A stretch of 22,240 nt of DNA from Clostridiales bacterium UBA4644 (GCA_002405755.1 DHMK01000032.1:1-22240); one strand, 5' to 3'. Shown: positions 13,739 through 21,468, counted from the first letter of the stretch. The notes: generated by a model not told the origin, from the letters alone. Numbers and translations are program-made.

Positions 13739-16036
13739 ATGGATATGCCCATCTGTGCCCGCTGCAAGAAGAATATGGCAGTGGTCTTCATCACAAAAAT
13801 GGAAAATGGAAAGACCGTCAACGAGGGGCTCTGCCTGAAATGTGCCAGAGAACTCGGCATCAAGCCGGTCAATGATCTCCTGGAGAAATTTGGTCTGAAG
13901 GACGAGGATCTGGACGGTCTGACTCCGGAGGCGCTGGGCGACAGCCTGCCCGGTATGCTGGAGCAGCTGGGTATGCCCCAGGAGGAGCAGCAGGAGGACG
14001 AGGAGGACGGCGAAGACGCGCCCTCCCGTGCGCCCGCCTTCCCGCTGTTCAAATTTCTCCGGCAAAATAAGCCGGAGGCTGCCGGCGAGCCCGGCCAGAA
14101 GGGGGAAGCCCCGAAAAAGCAGCCGAAAAAGAAGAAATTCCTCAGCCTTTATGCCCAGGATCTTACTGCCAAGGCCAAAGACGGCAAGCTGGACCGGGTG
14201 GTGGGCCGGGAGAGCGAGACGCTGCGGGTCATCCAGATCCTGAACCGCCGGCAGAAAAACAACCCCTGTCTCATCGGCGAGCCGGGCGTGGGCAAGACGG
14301 CCGTTGCCGAGGGCCTTGCCCAGAAGATCGCCGCAGGCGACGTGCCCTACAAGCTGCAGCACAAGGAGGTCTGGCTGCTGGACATGACCGCCATGGTGGC
14401 GGGGACCCAGTTCCGCGGCCAGTTTGAGGGCCGCATGAAGAGCCTGATCGAGGAGGTCAAGGCGCTGGGCAACATCATTCTGGTCATCGACGAGGTCCAC
14501 AATCTGGTGGGCGCGGGCGACGCGGAGGGCAGCATGAACGCCGCCAACATCCTGAAGCCCGCCCTGAGCCGGGGCGAGATCCAGGTCATCGGCGCCACCA
14601 CCCTGAAGGAATACCGCAAATATATCGAAAAGGACGCCGCGCTGGAGCGCCGCTTCCAGCCGGTGATCATCAACGAGCCTTCTCTGTCTGAGACGGAGGA
14701 CATCCTCCGGGGCATCAAGGGCTATTACGAGACCTTCCACGGCGTGCTCATCCCCGACCAGACCATCGTTCAGGCGGTCTATCTGGCCCACCGGTATATC
14801 ACCGACCGGTTCATGCCGGATAAGGCCATCGATCTGCTGGACGAAGCCTGCTCCGATGTGAACCTGCGTTCCGCCGCCCTGAGCCGGATCCCCGCCCTGC
14901 AGGATGAGCTGGACGGGCTGACCGATCAGCAGATGGAGCTGGAAAGCGCCGAGGAGCAGGATTTTGAAAAGATCGCCCAGAACCGCTCCCGGATGCTGCA
15001 GCTGCAGGAGCAGCTGGATGAACTTCGGCGGCAGCCTGCGCCCCAGGTGACGCTGGACGATCTGGCCCGGGTCATCGAGCTCTGGACCAAGATCCCCGCC
15101 AGCAAGGTGCGGCAGCAGGATTTCCTCCGGCTGCACACCCTGGCCGACCGGCTCCGCAGCCGGGTCATCGGTCAGGACGAGGCCGTGGATGCCGTTGCCG
15201 CCGCCATCCGCCGGAAGCGGGCGGGCATCAGCGAGAAAAACAAGCCCATCTCCTTCATCTTCGTCGGTCCCACCGGCGTGGGCAAGACGGAGCTGGTGAA
15301 GCAGCTGGCCGCCGACCTGTTCGACACGGAGGACGCGCTCATCCGGCTGGACATGAGCGAATATATGGAAAAGCACAGCGTCTCCAAGCTCATCGGCGCC
15401 CCTCCGGGCTATGTGGGCTATGACGAGGCGGGGCAGCTGACGGAAAAGGTCCGCCGCCGGCCCTACTGCGTGATCCTGTTTGACGAGATCGAAAAGGCCC
15501 ATCCCGATGTTCTCAATATGCTGCTGCAGGTTTTGGACGACGGGCGCATCACCGATGCGCAGGGCCGGTATGTGAGCTTTGAAAACGCCATAATCATCAT
15601 GACCTCCAACGCCGGCTCCGACCGCAGCGATGGCGCAGTCGGCTTTGGCAGCACCCTCTCCCAGCAGGGCCGGGACAAGGCCATGAAGGCCCTCTCCGAG
15701 ATCATGCGGCCGGAGTTTATCAACCGGGTGGATGAGATCATCGCCTTCCGCCAGCTCTCCCAGGAGGACTTCCAGAAGATCGCCGCCATCATGATGGGCG
15801 ACCTGCAGAAGAGCGTGGCCCGCAGCGGCATCCGCCTTACCTGGGACAACGCCCTGCTGGAGCAGCTGGCCCGGGAGGGTTATTCCGTCAAGTTCGGCGC
15901 ACGCAACCTGCGGCGGCTCATTGAAAAGCAGGTGGAGGATCCGGCGGCCAATCTGATCCTGGATTCCTTCGAGCATCCCATCCAGGCCCTGCGCGTCACC
16001 GCGGAGGACGGAAAGATCCTGGTGAAGGAAGACTGA
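13739..16036 (+). CDS. clpE: ClpE-like AAA+ unfoldase, ATP-binding subunit of Clp protease
   Basis: A 765-residue Hsp100 unfoldase that would thread substrates into ClpP. It begins with a four-Cys zinc finger (C6-x2-C9 ... C32-x2-C35) as in ClpE, not the double N-domain of ClpC. A linker, acidic (~82-93) then Lys-rich (~121-133), leads to AAA-1 with Walker A GEPGVGKT (180-187) and Walker B ILVIDE. A short middle coiled coil (~385-432) precedes AAA-2 with Walker A GPTGVGKT (510-517), Walker B VILFDE and sensor-2 FGARNLRR. VGF at 634-636 sits where the ClpP-binding loop is found in ClpC/ClpE. GGAGG lies shortly before the ATG. No ctsR, mcsA or mcsB neighbours and no CtsR-type heptad operator were noticed. 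Last gene of the operon. Confidence 0.93.
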   Translation: MDMPICARCKKNMAVVFITKMENGKTVNEGLCLKCARELGIKPVNDLLEKFGLKDEDLDGLTPEALGDSLPGMLEQLGMPQEEQQEDEEDGEDAPSRAPAFPLFKFLRQNKPEAAGEPGQKGEAPKKQPKKKKFLSLYAQDLTAKAKDGKLDRVVGRESETLRVIQILNRRQKNNPCLIGEPGVGKTAVAEGLAQKIAAGDVPYKLQHKEVWLLDMTAMVAGTQFRGQFEGRMKSLIEEVKALGNIILVIDEVHNLVGAGDAEGSMNAANILKPALSRGEIQVIGATTLKEYRKYIEKDAALERRFQPVIINEPSLSETEDILRGIKGYYETFHGVLIPDQTIVQAVYLAHRYITDRFMPDKAIDLLDEACSDVNLRSAALSRIPALQDELDGLTDQQMELESAEEQDFEKIAQNRSRMLQLQEQLDELRRQPAPQVTLDDLARVIELWTKIPASKVRQQDFLRLHTLADRLRSRVIGQDEAVDAVAAAIRRKRAGISEKNKPISFIFVGPTGVGKTELVKQLAADLFDTEDALIRLDMSEYMEKHSVSKLIGAPPGYVGYDEAGQLTEKVRRRPYCVILFDEIEKAHPDVLNMLLQVLDDGRITDAQGRYVSFENAIIIMTSNAGSDRSDGAVGFGSTLSQQGRDKAMKALSEIMRPEFINRVDEIIAFRQLSQEDFQKIAAIMMGDLQKSVARSGIRLTWDNALLEQLAREGYSVKFGARNLRRLIEKQVEDPAANLILDSFEHPIQALRVTAEDGKILVKED

Positions 16037-16065
16037 GCGCAGCTCTTTTGTCAAGAAAAACTAAG

Positions 16066-16103
16066 AAAACAGGCTTTGCCCCGGCGGCAAAGCCTGTTTT
16101 TTT
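16066..16103 (+). terminator. Strong bidirectional terminator between clpE and the HExxH gene
   Basis: AAAACAGGCTTTGCC (16066-16080) and GGCAAAGCCTGTTTT (16086-16100) form a perfect 15-bp stem with loop CCGGC, followed by three more T. The A-rich left arm lets it work on the minus strand too, ending the convergent gene at 16118. Confidence 0.93.
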
Positions 16104-16117
16104 CATCGGGACGCGGC

Positions 16118-17155
16118 TCACATCCGGTAAACCCGCCCGATGGTCCTTTCGTCTGTCATCTGGATCACAAAATCCCCATAGAGCGTCTTTTCCGCGCCCT
16201 CCTGCCGAACCATCAGAAAATAGCGGGAGGTGAGCATGTCCTGAACGCGTTTTGCATCGTAAATATTCAGCCCCAGCAGCTCCGCCGGCCCCTCCAGCGC
16301 CACCGCATGCTTGTCCAGCGCAGCCCGGACCATGGCCGCCGAGGTCTGCTGATAGGCATTGATGGCGTCTGCCGCCGCCTGCAGGCAGGCCGCCTTTCCG
16401 GGGAACGCACCGTCGGAGGGCGGGACGCTGTTCTGTACGGTCAGGATGGCCGGCCGCTCTGCCGGGGTAAACGGATCGTTGCCGGCGCAGGCCATAGCGT
16501 GAAACAGCAGTGTGCCGGTATCGTAGCAGGAGATCCGAATGGGCAGGAGGGCCTTGGGATCCGTCACGCTTCTGCGCATCCGCTCTGTAAAGTCCTTTGC
16601 CTTTGCAGCATCCAGCTGCTGCAGGACCATCCATTCCACATAGGTGGCGGAGCCTTCGATCTCCTCCACCCGGCTCTCATAGCCGGTCTCATAGGGATAT
16701 TGCTCCCAGCGGCGGCACCGGTGGGAAAGCAGCTCCCGATAGTCCCCCGCCCTATGGCCCGCCAGCAGGGCGCACAGCAGCGCGTTTTCCCGCAGCTTCA
16801 GGCTCAGCGCTTCCGGGCTGAGCGCATACCGGCGCAGGGCCTCCAGCTCGTCTGCCCAGCAATCCCAGCCCTGCAGGCGCTGGAAGCCATGGAACATCTC
16901 GTGGACCAGCTTGGAGACCAGCACGGGCAGGCTCAGCTCCCCCTCCACCTGCCAGGTGGCGATGGTCTCGCCCTGATAGGAAATGGCGGTATTGGCGCAG
17001 AAGTCGTTTGTTTTTTCAATAGACCGGCTGTCAAAAAAGCACCGCTCCGCATCAAACAGCGCGAATTTCAGCGGCGCAAAGCCCGGCCAGATCCGCGCCA
17101 GATCCAGCCCGCGGATCGCCTCCTCCGCGCTCCGGTAAAGCAGCTCCAGTTCCAT
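16118..17155 (-). CDS. Uncharacterised HExxH protein, putative zinc metallopeptidase
   Basis: I do not recognise a named family. The 345-residue, apparently soluble protein carries VSKLVHEMFHGFQ: H85-E86-x-x-H89 is the zincin motif, flanked by hydrophobic residues as in true gluzincins. About 80 residues later, EEIEGSATYVEWM (~164-176) offers a Glu placed and spaced like the third zinc ligand helix of gluzincins. No signal peptide is present, so it probably acts in the cytosol. The C-terminal third (~260-345) is mixed alpha/beta with the closing segment LYGDFVIQMTDERTIGRVYR. GGAGGA seven bases upstream supports the ATG at 17155. It is a single-gene unit, divergent from the FMN riboswitch/ribU promoter and ending at the terminator shared with clpE. 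Enzymatic activity is inferred from the motif only. Confidence 0.8.
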   Translation of the reverse strand: MELELLYRSAEEAIRGLDLARIWPGFAPLKFALFDAERCFFDSRSIEKTNDFCANTAISYQGETIATWQVEGELSLPVLVSKLVHEMFHGFQRLQGWDCWADELEALRRYALSPEALSLKLRENALLCALLAGHRAGDYRELLSHRCRRWEQYPYETGYESRVEEIEGSATYVEWMVLQQLDAAKAKDFTERMRRSVTDPKALLPIRISCYDTGTLLFHAMACAGNDPFTPAERPAILTVQNSVPPSDGAFPGKAACLQAAADAINAYQQTSAAMVRAALDKHAVALEGPAELLGLNIYDAKRVQDMLTSRYFLMVRQEGAEKTLYGDFVIQMTDERTIGRVYRM

Positions 17156-17192
17156 CGTGTCTTCCTCCCCAGGCCATGCCTACATTTTTCTT

Positions 17193-17221
17193 ATTTTACC
17201 ACAGCGCTGCGGCGGCCGCAA
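17193..17221 (-). promoter_or_regulatory. Probable promoter of the HExxH gene
   Basis: Minus-strand TTGCGG (17216-17221), 17-base spacer, TAAAAT (17193-17198), 38 bases upstream of the start codon. The -10 has five of six consensus bases; the -35 is weaker. Confidence 0.55.
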
Positions 17222-17233
17222 GCGGGCCGCCTC

Positions 17234-17262
17234 TTGACAATTTCACCAAAAGCGCATATAGT
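17234..17262 (+). promoter_or_regulatory. Promoter of the FMN riboswitch-ribU unit
   Basis: TTGACA (17234-17239), 17-base spacer, TATAGT (17257-17262). The riboswitch aptamer begins 15 bases later, so transcription would start right at its 5' edge. Confidence 0.88.
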
Positions 17263-17276
17263 ATATTTACAGCAAG

Positions 17277-17383
17277 ATCTTCAGGGCGGGGTGCAATTCC
17301 CCACCGGCGGTACAGTCCGCGAGCCTTCGGGCCGACCCGGTGAAACTCCGGGACCGACAGTGACAGTCTGGATGAAAGAAGAT
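17277..17383 (+). ncRNA. FMN riboswitch (RFN element)
   Basis: The classic RFN sequence is present: AGGGCGGGGTGCAATTCCCC, CCGGCGGT, GCGAGCC, GACCCGGTGAAACTCCGGG, CCGACAGT and AGTCTGGATGAAAG in order. The closing stem P1 pairs ATCTTC (17277-17282) with GAAGAT (17378-17383). FMN binding would favour the downstream terminator and shut off riboflavin uptake by RibU when flavin is plentiful. Confidence 0.97.
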
Positions 17384-17400
17384 ATGGCTTTGTCAAGCTG

Positions 17401-17442
17401 CGCCCTGCTTTGCCTGATCTCAGGTGAGCGGGGCGTTTTTTT
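17401..17442 (+). terminator. Riboswitch-controlled intrinsic terminator (expression platform)
   Basis: CGCCC (17401-17405) pairs with GGGCG (17431-17435), with further inner pairing GCT/AGC and CCTGA/TCAGG, followed by seven T. It lies between the FMN aptamer and ribU and is the expected OFF structure. Confidence 0.85.
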
Positions 17443-17480
17443 GCAAAAATCCCCGCCATATCCGAAGGAAAGGAACCGCT

Positions 17481-18074
17481 ATGAACCGCTCCCCCGTCAA
17501 GACCCGCGTGCTGGCCGCCACGGCCATGCTGTCTGCCATCGGCTTTGTCCTCATGTTTCTCGAGCTCAGCGTCCCCTTTATGCCATCGTTTATCAAGCTG
17601 GATCTTTCCGAGCTTCCGGCGCTGCTGGCCGCCTTTGCCTATGGGCCGGTATCCGGCGCGGCGGTGTGCCTGCTGAAAAATCTGCTGCATATTTTTCTGG
17701 GGGGCAGCTCCGGCGGCGTGGGCGAGCTTTCCAATTTCCTGCTGGGCTGCTGCTATGTGATCCCGGCGGGCCTGATCTATCGCCGGATCAAGAGCCGCAG
17801 GGGCGCGGCACTGGCTTCGCTGGCCGGCTGCGTGACCTCCGCCGGGCTGAGCCTGCCCATCAATTATTTTCTGATCTATCCCCTTTACGGAAGGATGATG
17901 CCCATGGACGTCATCCTAAGCCTGTATCAGGCGCTGGACCCCTCCTGCGGGAGCCTGTTTGACGCGCTGCTGCGCTTTAACGTGCCCTTTACCCTGGGAA
18001 AAAACGCGCTGGTCTGCGCGCTGGTGTTTCTGATCTATAAAAAGCTCTCTCCCCTGCTCCACGGCAGGCGGTGA
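17481..18074 (+). CDS. ribU: ECF transporter S component, riboflavin-specific RibU
   Basis: RibU is the membrane protein that captures riboflavin and docks on the EcfT-EcfA1-EcfA2 module. The 197-residue product has about six hydrophobic helices. The start of the first (TRVLAATAMLSAIGFVLMFL) carries the alanine-rich helix used for EcfT docking. LDLSELPALLAAFAYGPVSG and LLKNLLHIFLGGSSGGVGEL are RibU family signatures, and NYFLIYPLYG is also conserved. AAAGGA before the ATG at 17481 sets the start; the frame opens earlier inside the terminator. Control by the FMN riboswitch confirms the substrate assignment. Only the S-component is here; the energizing module is encoded at 8583-11082. Confidence 0.95.
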   Translation: MNRSPVKTRVLAATAMLSAIGFVLMFLELSVPFMPSFIKLDLSELPALLAAFAYGPVSGAAVCLLKNLLHIFLGGSSGGVGELSNFLLGCCYVIPAGLIYRRIKSRRGAALASLAGCVTSAGLSLPINYFLIYPLYGRMMPMDVILSLYQALDPSCGSLFDALLRFNVPFTLGKNALVCALVFLIYKKLSPLLHGRR

Positions 18075-18088
18075 ACCGATCTGTTCAC
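18071..18088 (+). repeat. Inverted repeat at the end of ribU
   Basis: GTGAAC (18071-18076), six-base loop, GTTCAC (18083-18088), overlapping the ribU stop codon. A second, weaker dyad AAAAGCT (18089-18095) / AGCTTTTT (18111-18118) follows and ends in T's. Together they may form the ribU terminator, but neither stem is strong. Confidence 0.45.
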
Positions 18089-18120
18089 AAAAGCTACGCC
18101 ATTTTGCCGCAGCTTTTTCC

Positions 18121-18146
18121 TTGCATTTCCAAAGGAAATGTTGTAA
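18121..18146 (+). promoter_or_regulatory. Putative upstream promoter with 17-base palindrome (candidate TetR operator)
   Basis: TTGCAT, 17-base spacer, then TAAAAT fits a promoter (last hexamer ending near 18149). The perfect palindrome CATTTCC-AAA-GGAAATG (18124-18140) overlaps the -35 and spacer. It lies about 150 bases upstream of a TetR-family gene, so it is a plausible repressor site (inference). Confidence 0.5.
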
Positions 18147-18221
18147 AATAGCAGGTGATATAGTGTTGCAGATTAGAATGTCGGATCTTCCATGTTTTTT
18201 CAGGTTTTTTTCGTTTTCCTA

Positions 18222-18250
18222 TTGATTTTTTGCGGAAATCCGTGTATACT
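18222..18250 (+). promoter_or_regulatory. Proximal promoter of the TetR-family gene
   Basis: TTGATT (18222-18227), 17-base spacer, TATACT (18245-18250), 41 bases before the start codon. Both hexamers match the sigma-A consensus well. Confidence 0.8.
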
Positions 18251-18291
18251 TCTGTTAATAAATGTGTTCGCTGTCGAAGGAGGTATTATTT

Positions 18292-19008
18292 ATGAGACCC
18301 GGACCGCACCCCAAAGGCGAGCTGATGCGCCGCAGGATCCTGAACGCTTCTGCCAAGGCATTTCTGGAATATGGCTACAATGGCACTTCCAGCAAGATGG
18401 TAGCCCGGCTTGCCGGCGTTTCCAACGGCTCTCCCTTCTTCCTTTACGGCAATAAAGAGGGCGTTTTGCTGGAGCTGGTCAAGCTTGTCTATGCGGAGCA
18501 GTTCCGCATGACGGACGAGCTCATCGGCCGGGGCGCAGATCCTCTTCTGTTTTATGGGGTGGAGACGGCCCTGCAGATGCATATCACCGAGCTTTCCGAC
18601 GCTCTGCGCGATCTTTATGTCATGGCCTATACGCTGCCCTCCACTACGGAATATATCCATCAGAGCACCAAGTCCAAGTTGGCGGAGATCTATGAAAAGC
18701 AGTTTCCCGGCGCAAATGAGGAGGAGTTCTATGAGCTGGAGCTGGCCTCCTCCGGCGTGCTGCGGAATTTTATGATCAAGCCCTGCAGCGAGCAGATGCC
18801 CATGGCACGGAAGATCCAGCGCTATCTTTCCTGCTGCTTCCGCATTTATCGGGTATCGGAGGCCCGGTATCAGCCGGTGATCAATCAGGTCCTGGCCATG
18901 GATCTGCACCCCGCCGCCCAGCAGACGGTGGACCGTATCATGGCCCTTGTGGAGGCCGGATTCACCTCCGCGATGGACGAATCCCGCCGCAAAGCCATCA
19001 AGGACTGA
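18292..19008 (+). CDS. TetR/AcrR-family transcriptional regulator
   Basis: A 238-residue regulator. The N-terminal helix-turn-helix is typical: RRRILNASAKAFLEYGYNGT, then SKMVARLAGVSNGSPFFLYGNKEGVL (~22-60), where the recognition helix ends in the usual Y/F-x-Y-G-N-K-E pattern. The all-helical ligand/dimer domain (~65-238) has no recognisable effector signature. GGAGG eight bases upstream fixes the ATG at 18292; the frame opens earlier but only in promoter sequence. No transporter or enzyme gene follows on the same strand, and a terminator lies 25 bases after its stop, so it is monocistronic. Its targets may be itself or genes outside this window. Confidence 0.9.
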   Translation: MRPGPHPKGELMRRRILNASAKAFLEYGYNGTSSKMVARLAGVSNGSPFFLYGNKEGVLLELVKLVYAEQFRMTDELIGRGADPLLFYGVETALQMHITELSDALRDLYVMAYTLPSTTEYIHQSTKSKLAEIYEKQFPGANEEEFYELELASSGVLRNFMIKPCSEQMPMARKIQRYLSCCFRIYRVSEARYQPVINQVLAMDLHPAAQQTVDRIMALVEAGFTSAMDESRRKAIKD

Positions 19009-19032
19009 TGTCTTCCTTAAAAAACGAAAAGC

Positions 19033-19060
19033 AAAGCGGAGCCAGCTGGCTCCGCTTTTT
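19033..19060 (+). terminator. Bidirectional terminator between the TetR-family gene and malY/patB
   Basis: AAGCGGAGCC-AGCT-GGCTCCGCTT is a perfect palindrome followed by a T run; on the minus strand it is followed by TTTGCTTTT. It ends both convergent transcripts. Confidence 0.9.
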
Positions 19061-19073
19061 GCATTTTACATAT

Positions 19074-20264
19074 TTATGCGCCGCACTGCTCCAGCGCTTC
19101 AGCCAGCTTTTCTGCGGCGCGCTGCACCAGCTCCCGGGAGGTGGCCAGGTTCAGACGCACAAAGGTCCGGAAGCGGTCGCCGCCGAACCAGTCGCCATAG
19201 TCCACCGCAAGGCCGCAGCGCTTTTCCATAAAGTTCCGGATATCCTCCGGCGCAACATAAGCGCCCAGATCCACCCACATCAGATAGGTTCCCTCCAGCG
19301 GCGAGATCACGGCCTTCGGCGCGCGCTTTTCCAGCACGGCCCGCAGCAGAAGGTAATTTTCATAGATCGTCCGGCGGCACTCCGCCGCCCATGCTGCCCC
19401 GCCCCGCCAGGCGGCCTCTGCGGCGATATAGCCCATGGCGTTGCTGGGCTGCACATGGATCTGCTGGAGATAACGGTCGTAGCGGGCGCGGATGTCCGCA
19501 TCCGGAAGGATCAGGATCGAGTTTTGCAGGCCCGCCAGGTTGAAGGTCTTGGAGGGGGCCGTCAGCGTTGCCAGCATATGGTCATAGTCTCCCACCAGAG
19601 CGGAGGGGATATGGGTATGGCCCTGGAACACGATGTCCTGATGGATCTCATCGGAGATCACAAAGACGCCGTATTTCCGCAGCAGCTCCAGCAGCGCGTG
19701 CAGCTCCTCCCGTGTCCAGACCCGGCCCACGGGGTTGTGGGGCGAGCTGAGGATGGCGACCTTTACCGGCTGCTGCTGCAGGGTCTTTTCCAACAGAGCG
19801 AAATCGATGGTATATTCCCCGTTTTTCGCCTGCAGCTCGCAGCAGACCAGCGTGCGGTCGTTGTCCTTCACCGCGTTCAGGAAGGGATAATAGACCGGCG
19901 TAAGCACCAGGACGGCGTCGCCGGGCTGGGTCATGATCTGCAAAAGCCAGTTGATGGCGGGCACGACGCCGGGCGTCACCCGAAGCCACTCCCGCCGGGG
20001 CCGGTAGCCGTGGACCGTTTCTTCCCACTGCAGAAAAGCTTCAAAATAAGATCCCGGCGCTTCGTAGTAACCGAAAACGCCCTGCTCCACATAGCGCTTC
20101 AGGGCTTCCACAACGCAGCGGGGCGCCTGAAAGTCCATGTCTGCCACCCACATGGCCTGCAGCGCATCAGAGCCGAAAAGCTCCTTCAGGCCGTCCCATT
20201 TGCTGCAGTTGGTGTTCCGGCGGTCTACAAAGACCATGGCTTCGCCTTGACGGTTTTCGTGCAT
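19074..20264 (-). CDS. MalY/PatB-family PLP-dependent C-S lyase (cystathionine beta-lyase type) or aminotransferase
   Basis: A 396-residue fold-type I PLP enzyme of the MalY/PatB group, which cleaves cystathionine or cysteine conjugates and sometimes acts on other amino acids. Key segments are the N-terminal MWVADMDFQAP typical of PatB/MalY, VTPGVVPAINWLLQ, SSPHNPVGRVW (~173-183), ISDEIHQDIVF with the PLP-ring Asp205, and SKTFNLAGLQNS with the Schiff-base Lys239. The substrate-carboxylate Arg lies in FVRLNLA near the C-terminus. I chose the ATG at 20264, with GGAG seven bases upstream; a longer open frame to 20411 overlaps the kinase gene and is not credible. It follows the kinase-like gene by 53 bases on the same strand and is probably co-transcribed. 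Confidence 0.93.
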   Translation of the reverse strand: MHENRQGEAMVFVDRRNTNCSKWDGLKELFGSDALQAMWVADMDFQAPRCVVEALKRYVEQGVFGYYEAPGSYFEAFLQWEETVHGYRPRREWLRVTPGVVPAINWLLQIMTQPGDAVLVLTPVYYPFLNAVKDNDRTLVCCELQAKNGEYTIDFALLEKTLQQQPVKVAILSSPHNPVGRVWTREELHALLELLRKYGVFVISDEIHQDIVFQGHTHIPSALVGDYDHMLATLTAPSKTFNLAGLQNSILILPDADIRARYDRYLQQIHVQPSNAMGYIAAEAAWRGGAAWAAECRRTIYENYLLLRAVLEKRAPKAVISPLEGTYLMWVDLGAYVAPEDIRNFMEKRCGLAVDYGDWFGGDRFRTFVRLNLATSRELVQRAAEKLAEALEQCGA

Positions 20265-20317
20265 ATGCGGTCTCCTTTCATATGTCCAGTCGTTATGCCG
20301 GAAGCATTCTCCCGGTC

Positions 20318-21418
20318 CTACTGCTTTTTCCGGTACTGGGAGGCGTCCAGCACGGTGGAAAGCTCCACCAGCACGGGGTCCACGCCTGCGCCGTAGGTGA
20401 CGGGCCGGCAATGCACCTCCGGCTCCGTCTGGCGCTCCTGCCGGGGCAGGATGATCTGGGCGGAGGTCCCGCCCTCGTTGCTCACCAGCAGCAGGCGGCC
20501 TCCGTGCTTTTCCGCAAAGGCCCGCACCAGCGTCAGACCGAAGCCCGCGCCGGGGCCCGCCTCCCGAAGGGGATCCATATCGTCATATTTGCGGAACACG
20601 CTGCCCAGGACCGCGCTGTCGATGCCCGGCCCATCGTCGGTGACGGAAAGGCAGACCTCGTCTGCCCGCTGCCGCAGGGTCACGGCGATGCTGCCGCCCT
20701 GCTTCCGTGCAGCCATGGCGTTGGAGATCAGATGGAGCAGCATCCGCCGGAGCTTGGCTGCGTCTACCCGCCAGATGAGCGGCTGCTCCGGCAAGGTCCA
20801 GCGGATCCGCACGCCGTCGGCGCACAGCGGCTCCAGCCGCTGCGCAAGCTCCCGGCAGATCGCCGTCAGATCCTCGTCGGTAACGTGCATTTCCAAAAAG
20901 CCGTTTTCCGCAGCGGCGCAGTCCTCCAGATCCCGGGTCATCCGGATCAGCCGGTAAATGCTGCGCCGCAGCATGGCCAGTCCGTCCAGCTGTTCCTCCT
21001 CTGCCTCGCGCTCCAGCTGCTGCACCACCGGCAGCATCAGGGAAAGATCGGCATTCAGCTCCCGGGAGATAAAGCGGGAGGCGTTCATGGTGATGGAAGC
21101 GCCGCCCTTGCGGCTCATGGGGACCAGGCTGATCCGAATATGCTCCTCCATGGGGACGGCCTCGCAGGAAAACCGCTGTCCGCCCAGGGCGCACTCAAAG
21201 GCTGTTTCCTTTTTATTCTGGCTCCGGCTGATCACCCGGGCCACCGTCTGATCCTCCACAAAATCATTCAGGTTGCGGCCGGTCAGGTCTTCCTCCAGCA
21301 GCAGCTTGAGCCCGCCGGAAAGATAAACGACCCTGCCGGCGGCGCTGCAGAGCATGGTCATCTCTTCCTGCCGCATCTCCGGGAATTGCATGATCCCGGG
21401 CTTGTCCTCTCCTGCCAC
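20318..21418 (-). CDS. Soluble histidine-kinase-like protein with an Arg in place of the phosphoacceptor His
   Basis: A 366-residue protein without membrane helices. The first ~100 residues resemble a small PAS-type sensor fold (GRVVYLSGGLKLLL, RFSCEAVP). A helical DHp-like segment (~110-170) reads ISRELNADLSLML where kinases have S-H-E-L-R-x-P-L, so Arg119 (codon CGG) occupies the His position. The HATPase domain is intact: N-box LLHLISNAMAA (Asn233), G1 DDGPGID (261-267) and G2 GAGFGLTLVRAFAEKHGG. A ~40-residue C-terminal tail follows. The frame starts at GTG (21418); ATGs at codons 10 and 15 are alternatives without better ribosome sites. No response regulator gene is adjacent. It may act as an ATP-binding regulator or phosphatase/anti-sigma-like protein rather than a kinase (inference). 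The malY/patB gene lies downstream. Confidence 0.85.
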   Translation of the reverse strand: MAGEDKPGIMQFPEMRQEEMTMLCSAAGRVVYLSGGLKLLLEEDLTGRNLNDFVEDQTVARVISRSQNKKETAFECALGGQRFSCEAVPMEEHIRISLVPMSRKGGASITMNASRFISRELNADLSLMLPVVQQLEREAEEEQLDGLAMLRRSIYRLIRMTRDLEDCAAAENGFLEMHVTDEDLTAICRELAQRLEPLCADGVRIRWTLPEQPLIWRVDAAKLRRMLLHLISNAMAARKQGGSIAVTLRQRADEVCLSVTDDGPGIDSAVLGSVFRKYDDMDPLREAGPGAGFGLTLVRAFAEKHGGRLLLVSNEGGTSAQIILPRQERQTEPEVHCRPVTYGAGVDPVLVELSTVLDASQYRKKQ

Positions 21419-21468
21419 CGGCTCCCACCGTCCTTTCCGTTTCTCCGTTGTTTTGCGTGCTTTTTCTT

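Noticed and set aside
13724..16054. A 776-codon open frame antisense to clpE
   Set aside because: It mirrors the clpE reading frame almost exactly; its composition is the His/Leu/Asp/Gly-rich pattern of a GC-driven antisense shadow, with no domain and no ribosome site, whereas clpE is unmistakable.
16076..17962. A 628-codon plus-strand open frame covering the HExxH gene, the FMN riboswitch and part of ribU
   Set aside because: It crosses a terminator, a riboswitch and a real gene in another frame; it is a chance GC-rich frame.
18192..18455. Small hydrophobic open frame overlapping the TetR promoter and gene start
   Set aside because: Its hydrophobic start comes from T-rich promoter DNA, and the rest is an out-of-frame reading of the TetR gene.
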